The notes under the pieces are model-generated. The model did not search any database, was not told where the DNA came from, and worked only from the letters and a program-made list of their open reading frames with translations. A stretch of 64,000 nt of DNA, taken from contig JAPDRN010000002.1 in NCBI GenBank assembly GCA_030247855.1, positions 62,001 to 126,000 of the forward strand. The letters are read 5' to 3'. The stretch is from Knufia peltigerae. Lineage: Eukaryota > Ascomycota > Eurotiomycetes > Chaetothyriales > Trichomeriaceae. Position numbers and translations under genes: made by a program. This document shows positions 33,420 through 45,782 of the stretch, in pieces; positions within the stretch are counted from its first letter, which is position 1, and each line of letters opens with the position of its first letter.

Positions 33420-35453
33420 GTTAAATCAAAACAAGCTCATGAATTTTATTCACTGTTGCCTGAATAGCATGAACGCATAAAGAAGGATGACATGAAGGCT
33501 GCAGTATTGAGCGATTTCTTCATGGCTTGAGTTCTGATCGAGCAGTCGGCTAGATTGCTGGGCAAAGGCAAAACATATCTATCGGAATTCGCTTCATTTC
33601 AGACATGTCAAATTATTGAAAAGTTTCTACTAGATAATGCTATGTTTCATGGTTCGAAATAGAAATACGAAACTTGCAGAATTCGAATCCATGGAGTGAT
33701 TATCCTGTTACGGCAGTCTCGCTTAAGGCCTGATTAACAAGTCCTAAAATAGAGGCTCAAGCTCCAGAAGCGAACAGTCGAACACTGATTGGGTATGTTC
33801 TTTTTGAGTCGAGATCGTTGTCACCCATTAGAGAAGGGTATGGACAACACCAAAGTGATACTTGAATATCGTTTTAGCGCCTTTGCAGAGATTTTTTATT
33901 TCCTGAACACTTGCAAGTGATAGCTCTGCACATTTTTCCACTCTGGTGTTTAGCAATTCTTTCTATGACATTGCTTAAAAAGAGCTTCCGGCAAGACCAG
34001 AAGAAGGGTCACCATGTCCACATGAAGTATGAAGAAGTCTATGGAGAGAAGTTTCCTAGATTCCACATCCGGCAATCTTTCATTATATCCAAGTCATCTC
34101 TATTATGCATTAAAAACACCCCCCTGATGGAAGACAGTCAATTTGTATATCTTAACCAATTAACATGAAAGCGAGTTTCTCGAGCAGTAAAAAACAACAA
34201 CTGAACCAATGTGTCTATGATAAGAGCGAACTGGAGATTGGCGTTTTTGCCCTCTTCGCATTCATAGAGGAGTCAAGCATAAAGACCTAATCTTGAGTTT
34301 GGCCAGACTCAGCGGCGAGATGGAGCAGCCTCAAGAAGCCAGATGAACCCACATGAGAAGCTATGCTTGAACCATTTATTTTACATCCCGTTCATACGCT
34401 CAATATTGTTAATCCCGAGGCTCTGGTTTCGCCCTTGCACAGCCGGCACCAGGACATCCTATCCTGAATATCGGGCTGCACGCCGAAGTAGGCGATCCCT
34501 ACGCCGAAGAGTGGGTCGGTGTCTCAGGGAGCTCGGTCGGCCCTGCAGGCCGTGTCAACCTTGTTGCACACGCTTGAAGTTGATCAAGTTCCCAAGCCAA
34601 ATTTGCCGGGTTATTACAGCATGGGACGCATTTACCGGATTGTCCTGAGATAAAGTTCTTCGCGGGCGGATCAAGTAGTAACCACATTACCACTAGTCGG
34701 GACTGTATGACTGGAAGAATAAGCATTACAGGTCTGTAGCCTTTGCTCACCTGACCACTCATGTTAAGTGTCATCAGAAGATTGCCCCTGGCACTGAATG
34801 AAAGCAGCCGCCTTCTCTCCTGGATTTTTGTGCGCAATCAGAAGCTGTCGGAAAACGTCCTCATATATCCAGTTAGACAAACTTTACCACAACTGTGCTA
34901 GCGAAAAGTGCCGATCCCACATATTCGGGTCATGTCGCCACAATTTGCCCCGAAGTGTTTAATACAAAGGGGCCTTGGATCAAAACTAAAGTCTTCAAAT
35001 ACAATATTTCGCTCCACAAAATTGTAAGTCTTTTGCAACTCCGCAGTTACCGGGGTTGGAAATGGAAAGCCTGGATGGGTCTCTTGCTGGACTACACAAA
35101 ACTACCAGCACGACAAGGTTCGTAGACCGCTCCGAACGTAACAGCGATTCAGCTTCTAGACTCACGAAGAAGAGCATTCGCTTTTTCCTCTTCCCCAACC
35201 AACGTTGATAGAGTACCTCGTACCCTGTTCTGGGGCACCGGGCTCGGAGTCCCTGTTAATTGTTCTCTCTCACATATTCGTGCACTCTTCTCGGCCTCCC
35301 TTCCGAATTTTTTCCTATAAAACTGCCCAGACCCCAGATTACCCCAGTTCTTCTCTCTACTAAGTGCAAGGAAACGAGCAATTTCCTCATACTTTCTGAA
35401 TCCTTTATCTGGCCGTTGTCGACCTTGTATTTTGTGTCCTCCTAACTTCCACA
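33420..35453. other. 2.0-kb intergenic region
   Basis: Between the ALDH stop and an MFS start on the same strand. 33480-34330 is AT-rich. A GC-rich block lies at 34420-34560. The last 200 bp are C/T-rich and probably the MFS promoter and 5' UTR. I see no gene. Confidence 0.5.
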
Positions 35454-37193
35454 ATGGCGATCTCACCCTCTTTAGTTCGGCTCCTGGTAAGTCACTCATT
35501 ACTCTCGGCCTTTCTAGAAACTCTAAATGCTAAACTACGTACCTGCTTAGATCGTGCTCTTCGTTGCACTTGGCTCGCTCACCTACGGATACTGCAGCAG
35601 TATTATCGCTACGACTTTGGGACAACCCTCCTTCATCAGTTATTTTGCTCTCGACACACGGTCCAACGCGACAGACCTCATTGGCGCCATTAATGGACTC
35701 TATCAAGCTGGAGGTCTTTTCGGGTGTCTTTCATGCATCAAATCTGCAGATTGGCTGGGCCGGAGAAAAGCCATTCTGTTCGCGTCAGTAATCACCGTCA
35801 TCGGAGGTGCTCTCCAATCTGGCAGCGTCAATATTGGTATGTACATCGCCATGCGATTCGTGACCGGTTTCGGAATAGGTGAGTTCTCTGCACCCACTCA
35901 CGGCAATTGGATAACTCTTAACAAAGTCGCCAGGTGCCCTGGTCACTCTTGTACCTCTTTATCAGTCCGAGATATCTCCTCCCCGGATCCGAGGCTGGCT
36001 CGTAGGTATGCATGGAGTTTTGATCTGTGTGGGCTATTCTCTGGCAAGCTGGGTCGGGCTGGGCTTCTACTTCGTCAATGCAAGCGGCGCACAATGGCGA
36101 CTGCCGCTGGCGATCCAGTGCTTCCCACCTCTCTTCTTGTCGCTGGGTGTACTTTTCCTCCCAGAATCGCCGAGATGGCTACTGGACCATGATCGCGTGG
36201 AAGACGCTTATAAGTCATTTAAGGCAGTCCGCGCAGAGAACACGGACAACTTAGCCAATAACGAAGGGGCTATCTTGGCCGAGTTCAATTTGCTTCAGGG
36301 CCAGTTGCTTCACGAGAAGCAAGAAGAGCTGTCTCTATTTGATCTCTTTAGAAGACCATCTATGAGGAAGAGATGTATCATTGGTTGGCTCACAATGTTT
36401 GGTGCTCAGGGAACTGCGACCTTGGTCATTAACAGTAAGTTTTGAGGCTCTCTTGGGGCATCACTCCTCTGCAATACTAACGCTCTGTCATCTAGACTAT
36501 GGTCCTTCGCTGTATGCTTCTTTGGGCTTCGGAACAGTCCAACAACTTCTCATTCAATGTGGATGGATCACTGTGTGCCCTTTTGGGAACTGGATCAATG
36601 CGTTGGTTGTTGATAAAATCGGTCGAACTCGAATGCTGAGTAGGTCTCCGAGCACCGTGTTGAGTTTATGAAGAAGCTGAGCTGAGAACTGTGACACAGT
36701 GTTCGGTTTCGCTGGCTGCGTTATCGCCCTGATTGGCGAATGCATTACTGTCGACGTCTTCCAACGCACGGGTCACCGAAGTGCTGCCAGTGCGGCAGTG
36801 TTCTTCCTGTTCTTACACATTGGGTTCTTCTCCGTCTCCTGCGATGCGACGTCCTACATCTACGCTTCTGAAATCTTCCCAACTCCCGTGCGAGCCAAGG
36901 GCCTTTCTATATCAGTGTCGGGTCTTTTCGTAGCGACCATCATTTTCCTCCAGTGTGCGCCAGAAGCCTTCTCAACAATTGGCTGGAAGTATTACATCGT
37001 CTTCATCTCAATCACCACGGTCATTTTCTTCATAGTCTGGCTGTGGTTTCCCGAGACACGTGGACGTTCTCTTGAAGACATTGGCGAACTCTTTGGCGAT
37101 TCCGTTGAAGCAGTGCCAATGCGGGAGAAAGGTCATGCAGAGAGCATCGAAGAGGTACCCATTGGAGGAATGCAAGAGAAATCGAGAATCTAG
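35454..37193 (+). CDS. MFS transporter, sugar-porter family
   Basis: Five exons: 35454-35486, 35551-35878, 35934-36434, 36496-36639 and 36700-37193, total 499 aa. The first exon encodes only MAISPSLVRLL, and joining gives the first helix. Sugar-porter landmarks: YGYCSSIIATTLGQPSF, SADWLGRRKAI between TM2 and TM3, PLYQSEISPPRIRGWLVG, LPESPRWLLDHDR after TM6, DKIGRTRML between TM8 and TM9, YASEIFPTPVRAKG and FPETRGRSLEDIGELFG at the C-terminus. It is a proton-linked sugar or related solute carrier of the plasma membrane. All splice borders are canonical. It follows the ALDH after 2 kb and shares no obvious promoter elements with it. Confidence 0.91.
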
Positions 37194-37809
37194 AGATTGA
37201 TTTGGCATCGTCCTCGAAACCTCACCGAATCAGCCTTCTGGGCGAGCCTAACAGAAATAAAAGCCTGTACCATGTAAAAACATTGGGAGGTTCTAGACTT
37301 TCGGCGCGTAAGCGTTGCAACTTCTAGTCTCCTGGAGCTGACTAAGATCAATGGACTTCAAAATGCAGGATCGGTCGTAGATCAGCCATCGGGCACAGCG
37401 CCTTTGAACATTTACACCAAATACAGAAACGTATCAGTAAAGCTTCAAATTTGCTGCTGGAATTTCAGGTGACACCAGGGTTTCTAGACAAAGATCATAC
37501 TATCAGAGACGACCTGCAACTAAATGAGTTTCGATGTTGGCACAGCAATGTCATGTTAGGAGATGGCCCGCACAGCCTAAACAGAGAAATAGACGAGATC
37601 TCGATTTACACTCATCAAATGCCCTGATTACTGACTTATCAATTAGATGCCATAGGGAATAGCACATGACCTAGCTAGTTATTCCTGTATCACTCTTGGC
37701 CCTTCAAATGTCAAATCTCACCGAGACCCTTGTATGTGTTACAATCTTTGATTTGCTGATCCTCCAAGCTTGTCGCTATCAATTTACTGTCAGCGGCATA
37801 TTTCATTGT
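37194..37809. other. Intergenic, convergent 3' ends
   Basis: 616 bp between the 3' ends of the MFS (plus) and RTA1-like (minus) genes. No gene seen. Confidence 0.5.
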
Positions 37810-38676
37810 TCACCTTTTCGCCTCCTCATCGTTGTGTCGTTGGGAAGCAGTGCGGGGAGCAGTAAAATCGACCGAATACCATGTAAGACAGACTAAAACC
37901 ACCGCTGCCATCAACGCGCCATCAAAGATATACAATGTCCATTCATGCCTTAGAGCATATCCACTGGAGCCCCAAACGTACTCGACGACTCGGAAAATAT
38001 TTCGGACCGAGATCAGGATGCTGATAAAGTACAGTATGCAGAGGCAGCGTTGCCAGGGAATGTTTGTTGCCGATATCGCTGGGGAATGCCAGGCGCGTGA
38101 GTGAAAGTCAGCAGCAACAATCACGAAGAAGCCGAAGACAACTATCTGAAGGACCAGACCAGCCAGTATAATGTATTCGCCGAGTTTGACTCTACTGTGA
38201 GTCTTAGCCCCTGAAAGGACACCGCCACCGGCCCCTTGAATGATGAAGCACAGCATATCGCCTCCGATAAACACCTTGGTTATCCAATGCGAAGGGATCA
38301 GCGAATGTGAGCCACCCTTAATCGCGCGGATCAGTCGTTGCAGGATCATGTAGGTCGATGCTGCAAATAAGATCGGACCGAGGAGGATTAGGAGTGACTG
38401 AATGGCGTAAGGTAGCGTCTTGTCTGTGTGGAAGTGAGTCACAGTGCGAGCACTGTACCCGACAGCTTCGACTGGAAGTGAAGTTAGCTCTTGGAACGAC
38501 CCTGACGGAGAAATGGACCTACAGATGCCCCCAATAACGGCAGGAACGCAAAATCGTGACCTTGTCTGGACTAGACGGACCAAGTGCGCGAGCGAGGCTA
38601 CACCGAAGTACGTGGTCATGACGATTGATCTAATAAGCGAGGGCATGTAGTACCAGAGGACATACTGGATAGCCAT
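37810..38676 (-). CDS. RTA1-like seven-helix membrane protein
   Basis: Two exons, 38676-38523 and 38471-37810, give 271 aa with seven predicted helices. A 51-bp intron stays in frame if unspliced. Splicing is required to restore IGGIFEAVGYSAR, the most conserved RTA1 segment. The start MAIQYVLWYYMPSL precedes the first helix; the frame stays open upstream to 38862, but that extension lacks family features. Other RTA1 marks are LLGPILFAASTYMILQRLI, FIGGDMLCFIIQGAGGG, and SVRNIFRVVEYVWGSSGYALRHEW near the end. RTA1/Rsb1 proteins are fungal lipid- or stress-related membrane proteins, with roles in resistance to aminocholesterols and sphingoid base export in yeast. No pathway link to the neighbours is evident. 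Confidence 0.9.
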   Translation of the reverse strand: MAIQYVLWYYMPSLIRSIVMTTYFGVASLAHLVRLVQTRSRFCVPAVIGGICRSISPSGSFQELTSLPVEAVGYSARTVTHFHTDKTLPYAIQSLLILLGPILFAASTYMILQRLIRAIKGGSHSLIPSHWITKVFIGGDMLCFIIQGAGGGVLSGAKTHSRVKLGEYIILAGLVLQIVVFGFFVIVAADFHSRAWHSPAISATNIPWQRCLCILYFISILISVRNIFRVVEYVWGSSGYALRHEWTLYIFDGALMAAVVLVCLTWYSVDFTAPRTASQRHNDEEAKR

Positions 38677-39454
38677 TTTTTGTAACGATGTTCGATAAGG
38701 TGAAGTACCGCGGCGTGGATGATGACTTGGGTAAGAACAGAGTATAGGTTGGGTATTCAGGATAAGCACTGGTATACTTAAGGAGGTCGATTGGAGATTA
38801 AGAAGTGATGTTGAGAGAGCTGTACAAACGGGTCCATTGATTGCTTTTATGTAACCCATCAATCAGGGGTGTTCTTGCTTTGGAGCAGAAAAGTCAAGCC
38901 CAGAACATCGCCCATGTCACGAGTATGCTCATACTTGACACACTGCCGGTTTCGAAGATGGAAATGGCAGATGAGACGATTCAAATCACTGCATTTAATG
39001 CTAGACTTGTATAAAGTTTAGCTCAAGCTTTGTGTTTGATACAATCCGTACGTATTCGTTATCGCGTTGGTCGTATTCGTGTAGAGAGATCCATTTTCTT
39101 CGATTCTGATGAGGACAGAGGTTTCAATCAGATATCATTGGGGCAGAGAAACTACCTCAGAGCCGTTCGGCGACAAAAATTCCGCGCTATTTACACAAAT
39201 CCAAAAAAACCCCGGCCGTCCTCATCATTTTGTCAATGAAGTCACATGGTTACTCGAGCAACAGTAAATCAAGTTTAGGCCAGCATCAACTCAATCGTTC
39301 TCTGTCGGCGCGGTCCATCAACACGAGGGCGGGCGACTCTTCAAACTGAGACTAAGACAACTGATAGTTCGTAACCACGCTTGCCAATAGTTTGTTAGGA
39401 TTCGCAGGAAGAATGGAAATCTGGGCATATCATTCCAAGGCTTTGGCCAATTAA
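38677..39454. other. Intergenic region
   Basis: Between the RTA1-like start and the MFS remnant. No gene recognised. It may include undetectable 5' debris of the decayed MFS gene. Confidence 0.45.
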
Positions 39455-39838
39455 CAGCGAGCACTTGAACATACTCGCCTAGCATCATACTACAGTCTTA
39501 TTGAGATTGCAGGCATGTATGGCTGGGCGATCCAGGCAAAAATCCATTGGATTGTGCCCATGATTGGCACCTCACAAACGGGATTCGGAATGATTTGTAT
39601 CTTCATGGCGGCTCAAACATATCTGATCGACGCTCATCCTCAACACGCAGCCAGTGCGTCAGCGGCAAATGCCGTCCTTCGCAGTGTTGCAGGAGCGCTC
39701 CTACCAATGTGTGGCCTAGATATCTACGACGCGTTGGGATGAGGTTGGGGAAACAGTTTGTTCGGATTTATTCTTCTCGCACTGGCACCATTGCCGGTGG
39801 TTTTCAAGCTCCATGGACATCGCTTCCGAGAGGCGTGA
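39455..39838 (+). pseudogene. MFS drug/polyamine-type transporter, C-terminal remnant
   Basis: About 127 codons of the last helices of a DHA1-type MFS transporter. It reads EHTRLASYYSLIE, then MYGWAIQAKIHWIVPMIGTS, FGMICIFMAAQTYLID, SASAANAVLRSVAGALLP, and after a stop GWGNSLFGFILLALAPLP with VVFKLHGHRFRE. An in-frame TGA at 39740-39742 interrupts the last helix, and a stop at 39452-39454 bounds it on the left. I found no upstream part with the first ten helices. With the bulk missing and a nonsense codon inside a conserved helix, this is a dead gene fragment. The intact relatives in the window belong to other MFS families. Confidence 0.8.
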
Positions 39839-40808
39839 TGTGGAAGCTATAGTCTGGTCGGGGGTTTAAATTTCAATACTACATGATGATAGACACCTTC
39901 TGGAACGCGCAGGAGACTCCGATCTATCCTGAGTAGAACTACGAATTTCGGTACTCTTCTCTTATGTACAGCCGACAGTGGCTCGAAAGAGTCTGAATGT
40001 GTTGCCGCCTCCCTCGTCTCGCACTACCGCGTGCCAAATCGAATGGTAAGGGAAATTTGCAGGTCGTTGATGCGAGATGTCGTTAAGCAGGTCAAGCGTC
40101 GGAACAGGGGCTGTGATAAAATCAATCGATTGATTGCCCTCTAGTCTCTGGAGATCGAACGTGCCAACCAGCGATTTCGCTCTGCCGCATCCAGTCCAGG
40201 AACGTCACGACATCATTGGCCAAGCAGGCAGCTATGTCAATTCCAGATTACTGTAGTCGATCATGGAGGTCTGTAGAAGTATGCAAAGCCGGTGCCTCAC
40301 TGGAAATTTCATCAAGAAGTAGCTATATTTACTCACACCGGTCGGATTATCACATCAAGATGCAGATACTAAACGTCTTGGTTTATATTTCAAGTAGTGG
40401 TACGGATTTTCAAGAAGCTTGGCAATCATGGGCCCTGCTAGACGATCTGACTAGTTCGCAGGCGAAGTAAACGAGGCTGTAGATGTTCTGAATCTAGCCA
40501 ATGTCAAGGAACCAAACTTGATCTATATACAGGCATTTTGTATCCTTTCGTTGGAGCAGACCAAAATAACCTGGCTCAGTGGGACTTATACTTACTTGGT
40601 GTAGATGCCCAGCGCCACAGCGACCATGGAGCGATATACCCACACCCATAATTTCTCTAAACCATCTTCGTTATGGGATTGTTTCAACAAAATTTTGCTT
40701 TCTTTCCCCTTGGGTAGACGCCGCTTGCCTCCCACTTCTCGCATGCTGGATGGGATTCATTTACGACAGCCCGGCCTTTCCCAGTGTCTTCCCTTCTAAT
40801 CATGCTTA
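39839..40808. other. Intergenic region
   Basis: 970 bp between the MFS remnant and the 3' end of the four-helix membrane protein gene. No convincing coding sequence. Confidence 0.45.
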
Positions 40809-41875
40809 TTACTTACGACCGAAGGTGCTGTACGGAGTCTCAGTGCAATAGCGGGGTGGTTGGTGTGTATATGCTAGGTGATCGTCCTCATTACGGATCC
40901 CAAGAGATATACTGTGTCTCCGTGCTTGGTGCTCGCTTGGGTCTGGCCGGGGCATGCTTGCCTTGCGGGAGTGTTGCTCCCTTCTGTCTCTGGGATCGCG
41001 AGACATACTGTGCCTGCGTGCGCCGTGCTCTCCTCCATGGTACTCACGCTGGTGTGGACGGGGTGCCTGGGTGCCACTGGCGCTGAACGGCTTGAGATGC
41101 AGTTGGTCCATGGCATGGCCATGCTCAATGTTGTTGTCGTTCAGGATTCTTCGACTGCCCTTGAACTCCTTCTGGATGCGGTGGACTCGGAAGTCTATGT
41201 ACGAGATGATGAACATGTACACAGCGATGACACTATTGAAAGGGCATGTGAGTCAGCTTTCCGACTCCTCTCTCTTAAAGAATGCGTTTCACGACTCGAA
41301 TGGGAGAACAAAGCCTCCAAGAGCTCGAGTTATCCCAGGGATCTCCTCACTGGTATCAGGAGGAAACATGTAGACATTCCGAGTAGAGGCAAAAAAAACT
41401 GATTAGGAGGAACGTACTTGATGACGATTGACACTCCCATGGCTACCCACCGAAGGGTACACGAGATGCCCACGCACGACTTAATGTTGGCCTGTACGAT
41501 CAAGAAAACGACTGCTGCCCAGAAGATGATCTCAAGGCCGTTGAGAATGGCATAGGCTTTATAGGATCTCCACCGACTGAACCGCTCGCGGTGCTCTGTC
41601 AAAATCTGGTAGGTGATGATGACCATCGATTTGCCGCCCTATCGCCCTCTATCAGTTAAAGTCCATGTACCTCAACGTAGGTCGAGACATTTGGGAAGCC
41701 TCAAAAGCATATGTATGGAAAATGGACTTACCATGCCCAGTGCGATGGTGTTGGCTCGGGTTCGCGGCTGGCCTTTGAGGAACAACTGGGGGGCGGACAC
41801 GCCCATGACAATGTGGATCAAGATGATCTGGAGAATGTGTACTTTGAGCTTGAACTTGTGGTCAAAGAAGGCCAT
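40809..41875 (-). CDS. Four-helix MARVEL-like membrane protein with His/Arg/Ser-rich tail
   Basis: Three exons (41875-41732, 41638-41418, 41232-40809) encode 262 aa. The last intron is 185 bp, long for this region. Four hydrophobic helices: KVHILQIILIHIVMGVSA, MVIITYQIL, NGLEIIFWAAVVFLIVQANI and LRWVAMGVSIVIK running into VIAVYMFIISYI. TM1-TM4 spacing and the GQPRTRANTIALGMGGKS loop match a fungal family of small integral membrane proteins, probably MARVEL-like. The 130-residue cytosolic tail is polar and has imperfect ARRHSMS / ARRHSIS and EHGARR / EHQARR repeats with many Arg, His and Ser. RRxS-type sites suggest phosphorylation. No enzymatic role can be given. Confidence 0.8.
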
Positions 41876-43238
41876 GATATGCGGCCTTATGTCAATTTTA
41901 GTGCAGTAAGTGATTGATGTGATTCTGAGAATACGTCGCTGCTCGTGAAGATGGGAAGCTCGCGATGAGCGTGGTTTTCCCCTTAGATCTCGGGTAACCA
42001 GCTGAAGTATTGGTTATAAGAGAATTCGGGGACAGAAAAGGACGTGTTGGGATGGGAACGGTCTCTTATATGCAAAGAGAATGGACATCTCAGGACTGCG
42101 GACCTATTGTATCTGACATTTCTACGGCCCATCCCAGAGGCCGGAAGCTACCTAGAGACATATATATCTACGCTCTTGTGTTTCCTTGTGTACCTGTCCG
42201 TGCAAGTCACCATATAACATTAACTTACTTGACCCTTGTATGGAGTACATGTAGCAGTTGCCAGAAATAGAATGCCTGCTCGACGTGATTGGCAGCTGCA
42301 ACCCAGCAAGAACGACCACTCTGCCCTGTATGGGCGGGTAAGTGATGAGTGGCACTAGTGCATGAAAAACTGCAACGGTTAATTCTTCGTATTGTACACT
42401 GAGGGTGTTGGGGATCTCTCAGAGCCGGGTCTCAGGAAACAAAATTCCCTCGTAAGGCTGAAAGGTCGATAAGGCTCAATATGTTAGCGCAACCGGGCTG
42501 TGGACAATCTCCTGTAAGCACGAGCAACAGATGAACGAGTCTTGGCAGCGGCGAACACGAATACGCGGATAACCACATACAATCGGGTTGAGGTGGCTGG
42601 TCCTAATTGTAGGAATCCGTTGGCCAATGAGTGGAGGTCTGGAAATCATCAACGTCATCTACATTCGGATTTTGTGGACGCGAGTTGAATGACTTTTTTA
42701 GTCGCTAAGCGCCAGCCACTGCGCCTGGTTGTGTTGATCAGACCCGCGTATAGGGCTCAAGCAAGAGCCAGCCGGGAGTCCACGTGCCCTCACCTCTTTC
42801 AGATCCTCATCCTCCCGCACACAAGAAGTGCAGGCACTTCATCGGGCATCATGATATCCTTAGAAGGAAGTAGAATAGAAGATTCCGCGTTCAAGCAATT
42901 GTGATACAAAAAGTGCAAATCATCCGCTCTTCAGGGTCCCAGTCAAAACATATGGCCAGCAGGTTGAGTATGTATGGCACTCTTGAACTTGTTCTTCGAA
43001 TTAAATTGATACATAAAAAGCCCCGAAACTAACGCAGCGGAAGTCCAACCCCATCCAATGTCATGTTCAATGCACAAGACAGCTGCAACCTGTGCAGGGC
43101 GATATCACCTACAAGTGATTCTCATCTCGGCATGACACGGTAGTTTTTGGAGGGCAGTGCAGCAATCAGCGATAACCAATATCATGAGACCCTGCAATAT
43201 AAGTGCAAGGTATAGGCTCTGATGGTGATGGATCATAC
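41876..43238. other. 1.4-kb intergenic region
   Basis: Between the start of the four-helix membrane protein gene and the 3' end of the next Zn2Cys6 gene, both on the minus strand. No gene recognised. Confidence 0.45.
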
Positions 43239-44568
43239 CTAACTGGCCGAGATTGGAGTATTTGAACTTGTGCCAAACGTGATGGCATTCTGTGGCCAGG
43301 TTAACCAAGTTTCCCAGCGCCTGCCAAGGTGCGTGGTGATGGACTTGAGGAGGTGCTGGCCTGCGTCGCCGACCACCCACGACTTGCGGCGTCGGTGGAG
43401 TAGTACAGCGTAGTAAGCGAGTAAGATCAAAGCCTCGGGCCTTCGCTGATCCATCAGTTCAGTGTACTGCGAAGATGCGGTGACGAACCAAGCGAATATG
43501 ACATTGGTCGTGGAGAGTAGATCCCCGGGAAATGCGTTCTCAACATCAAAGCATTCTTGCAGTTTGTTCAGTGCTTCCTTGCAAACTTCCTTGGATGACG
43601 AGGTCAGGTCTGCAGCGTTGATCAGATCCCGCAGTGGAGAGCATTCACTTCGGGAGAGTTTCTCGCCATCATGCGCCTGATCGGCTTCTCTCATGATGGG
43701 GCCCAGCTCGGACTGAATTAGAATGTCCCTCCACGTCTGTGTCACCAAGTTGACCCCCCGAAGTAGCCTGACGCAGCCGACCAGGCCGTCCATAAAGGTA
43801 TTGAAATCATCCTTGAGAAGATTAAAGATGTCGTGGAAAGATTGGAGTCCGATCAGGTGAGAGAATAACAGGACCGGCATGCAGGTACTGGCATCGACAC
43901 GTGACAGAATCTCGTTGAAGTCGGTCAGGGCTTTCGACTGGAGAGATGTCGCTAGTGAGTGGTAGTACTCTCGGCGTTGGGGACGGAGGATGCTTATATG
44001 AATGGCAGAGAAGGCCAGGATCTCGTGCATAAGGAAAGGATGGGCGATTCCATAAGTGATGGCGACATTGCGGTACAGCTCAATTTGAGCCTCCGTCCGG
44101 ACCACGGTCTTACATGTGTTTGTGTAGAAGTGATGGAATAGTTCCAGATGGTCCATGTTGACCATGGAGTCAGCTGGGCATTGGCTTAAGGGTGGCAGTG
44201 GTGAGCCAGGAATTGTGTGAGGGCTGCCACTAATGACTGGAACCGAGTGTTTGTCGCCGCCAGGAGATTGGATTGCTGTCTGTGTGCATTGAGCCCTCGT
44301 CGGCACGATCTGGGTCTTTTCACAGGCAGTGATATCGAATTTCCAAATGCATGTGCGTTTAGAAGTGATGCAATTTACACAGACAGGGCGTGTTTCGTCA
44401 CACTGCTCGGTATACAGTACGTCCTTGGTCAGAGTCTCTCTTCGGTAACGGACAAGCTCAATCGGAGGCGAGTGACCGGAGATTCGTGAAGTCTCGTACC
44501 TTGATGTGTCGGCGCTTGCACTCCGAGCAACCTCGCTTGGATTTGTAGTGGGTCCTACGAGGAGCCAT
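43239..44568 (-). CDS. Zn2Cys6 transcription factor (sterol-uptake-control-like architecture)
   Basis: Two exons, 44568-44500 and 44402-43239, split by a 97-bp intron exactly inside the zinc cluster, total 410 aa. The joined cluster has C14, C17, C24, C31, C34 and C41 (CSECKRRHIKC, CVNC, C). The start MAPRRTHYKSKRGC is very common for this class. The short middle region and helical C-terminal domain (MDHLELFHHFYTNTCKTVV, HEILAFSAIHISILRP, HSLATSLQSKALTDFNEIL, HLIGLQSFHDIF) resemble the UPC2/sterol uptake control group. That group often regulates lipid, sterol or secondary metabolism. The protein is divergent from the TRI12-type MFS at 45783 across 1.2 kb and may control it. Confidence 0.88.
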
Positions 44569-45782
44569 CTGGGCCAGATCGATGGAGCTGGTTTGCCGCA
44601 CAGGAGAGGCAGCGGATCGTCTCGGCCTTTTGGTGCCTAAGTGAGATCCGTGGAGACGAAAGAACACAAGTTGCAGAACTTCTGTTTTCCACGTTCGGAA
44701 GATCTCGAGTTGCTCTCCTTCTGGAAATCAACGCAATGAAAATCGCGTAAGAAGGAAATATGCGTGTAGAATGAGATGAGTACGACGGTTGAGGAGAAGC
44801 AGTGCGATAGGGCGGTCGAACATGCACTTGGCAACAGCAACACGAAACACGAACACGAACACGAACACGAGACTTGGCATTCAGGTTACCACTGGAGAAA
44901 GTTCGGCCGAATAAGAAAGACTAGCCGAGTTAGGTCGTTTATTCTTCGTACAGTAACTTTATCATGCGAGCTCCTTACTTATGAAGGGCCTCAAGTAAGG
45001 TCGAACTTACAGTAAATGATTTACTGGCTTAAACCTGAATTTTAGGTGTCATTCTCCTTTCGGTCGAGCCAAGTATCGGGTACGAGCGACTCGGTTATTT
45101 TTGTCAGGCATGGCCTGGACAACTCTTGAAGCACAGCCCCTATCCAGATACGACAGCGCATCTCAAAGCTAGTGTTTTCAGCTTGGTTTCCGTAGAGTAT
45201 CATCATTAATTTTACGTCTTCGCCCCCAAAGTTCACGATTCGACTATAGACGACTCGACCGAATGATATGAATCGATATTGAAATACCGAAGAGCCAATG
45301 GCGTTGCTGCAGTGTTTCCTCCTTAACTCAATGCCAAATTACGTTGAAAGAACCCACCTTCTCCACAGAATTCCGTGGCGACTCGTCAGCCAAACCCCTT
45401 AAAGTATTGGGCTTCGAGGGCAGGCGGTAAGGTGGCTTAGTTTCTCATGCGCTGTAGCCAGCCCGGGGTATCCCCAGATAGACGAAGCTAACCCCACACT
45501 CGACTTCGTTTTCTTTGCGGAGTACGAGTCAGATATTTTGACAGAAGGGCTCGATTTTCAACCTCGGGCTTTCTCACATCAAGTTTGCAAGGAGATTTAA
45601 AATTCGCATTGTGGGAATACACTGAGTCAGTTTTAGTAGTGTCATAGCTTTTCATTGTATAGCCATGGAAGAGTGTATAAGTATTTCCAACTTCGGTCAA
45701 CGTTCGGGGTCTCTATCGAGTGTACCGCCTAGGACTACACGAAAGACTCGAATCATCCAACCAAAACCCCAAGTGCTGTACC
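44569..45782. promoter_or_regulatory. 1.2-kb divergent promoter with hexamer microsatellite
   Basis: Between the Zn2Cys6 and TRI12-type MFS start codons. It contains the GAACAC repeat at about 44846-44870 and CCGGGG at 45463-45468, 315-320 bp before the MFS start. No gene seen. Confidence 0.5.
44846..44870. repeat. (GAACAC)n microsatellite, about four units
   Basis: Hexanucleotide tandem AACACGAACACGAACACGAA and flanks. A simple repeat, about 280 bp upstream of the Zn2Cys6 start. Confidence 0.8.

Noticed and set aside
34343..34837. Overlapping frames in a GC-rich patch
   Set aside because: Frames on both strands are Arg/Cys/Pro-rich and unlike proteins; no partner exon.
44569..44667. Upstream extension of the Zn2Cys6 protein
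   Set aside because: The frame is open upstream, but MAPRRTHYKSKRGC is the typical family start, and the upstream residues do not look conserved.
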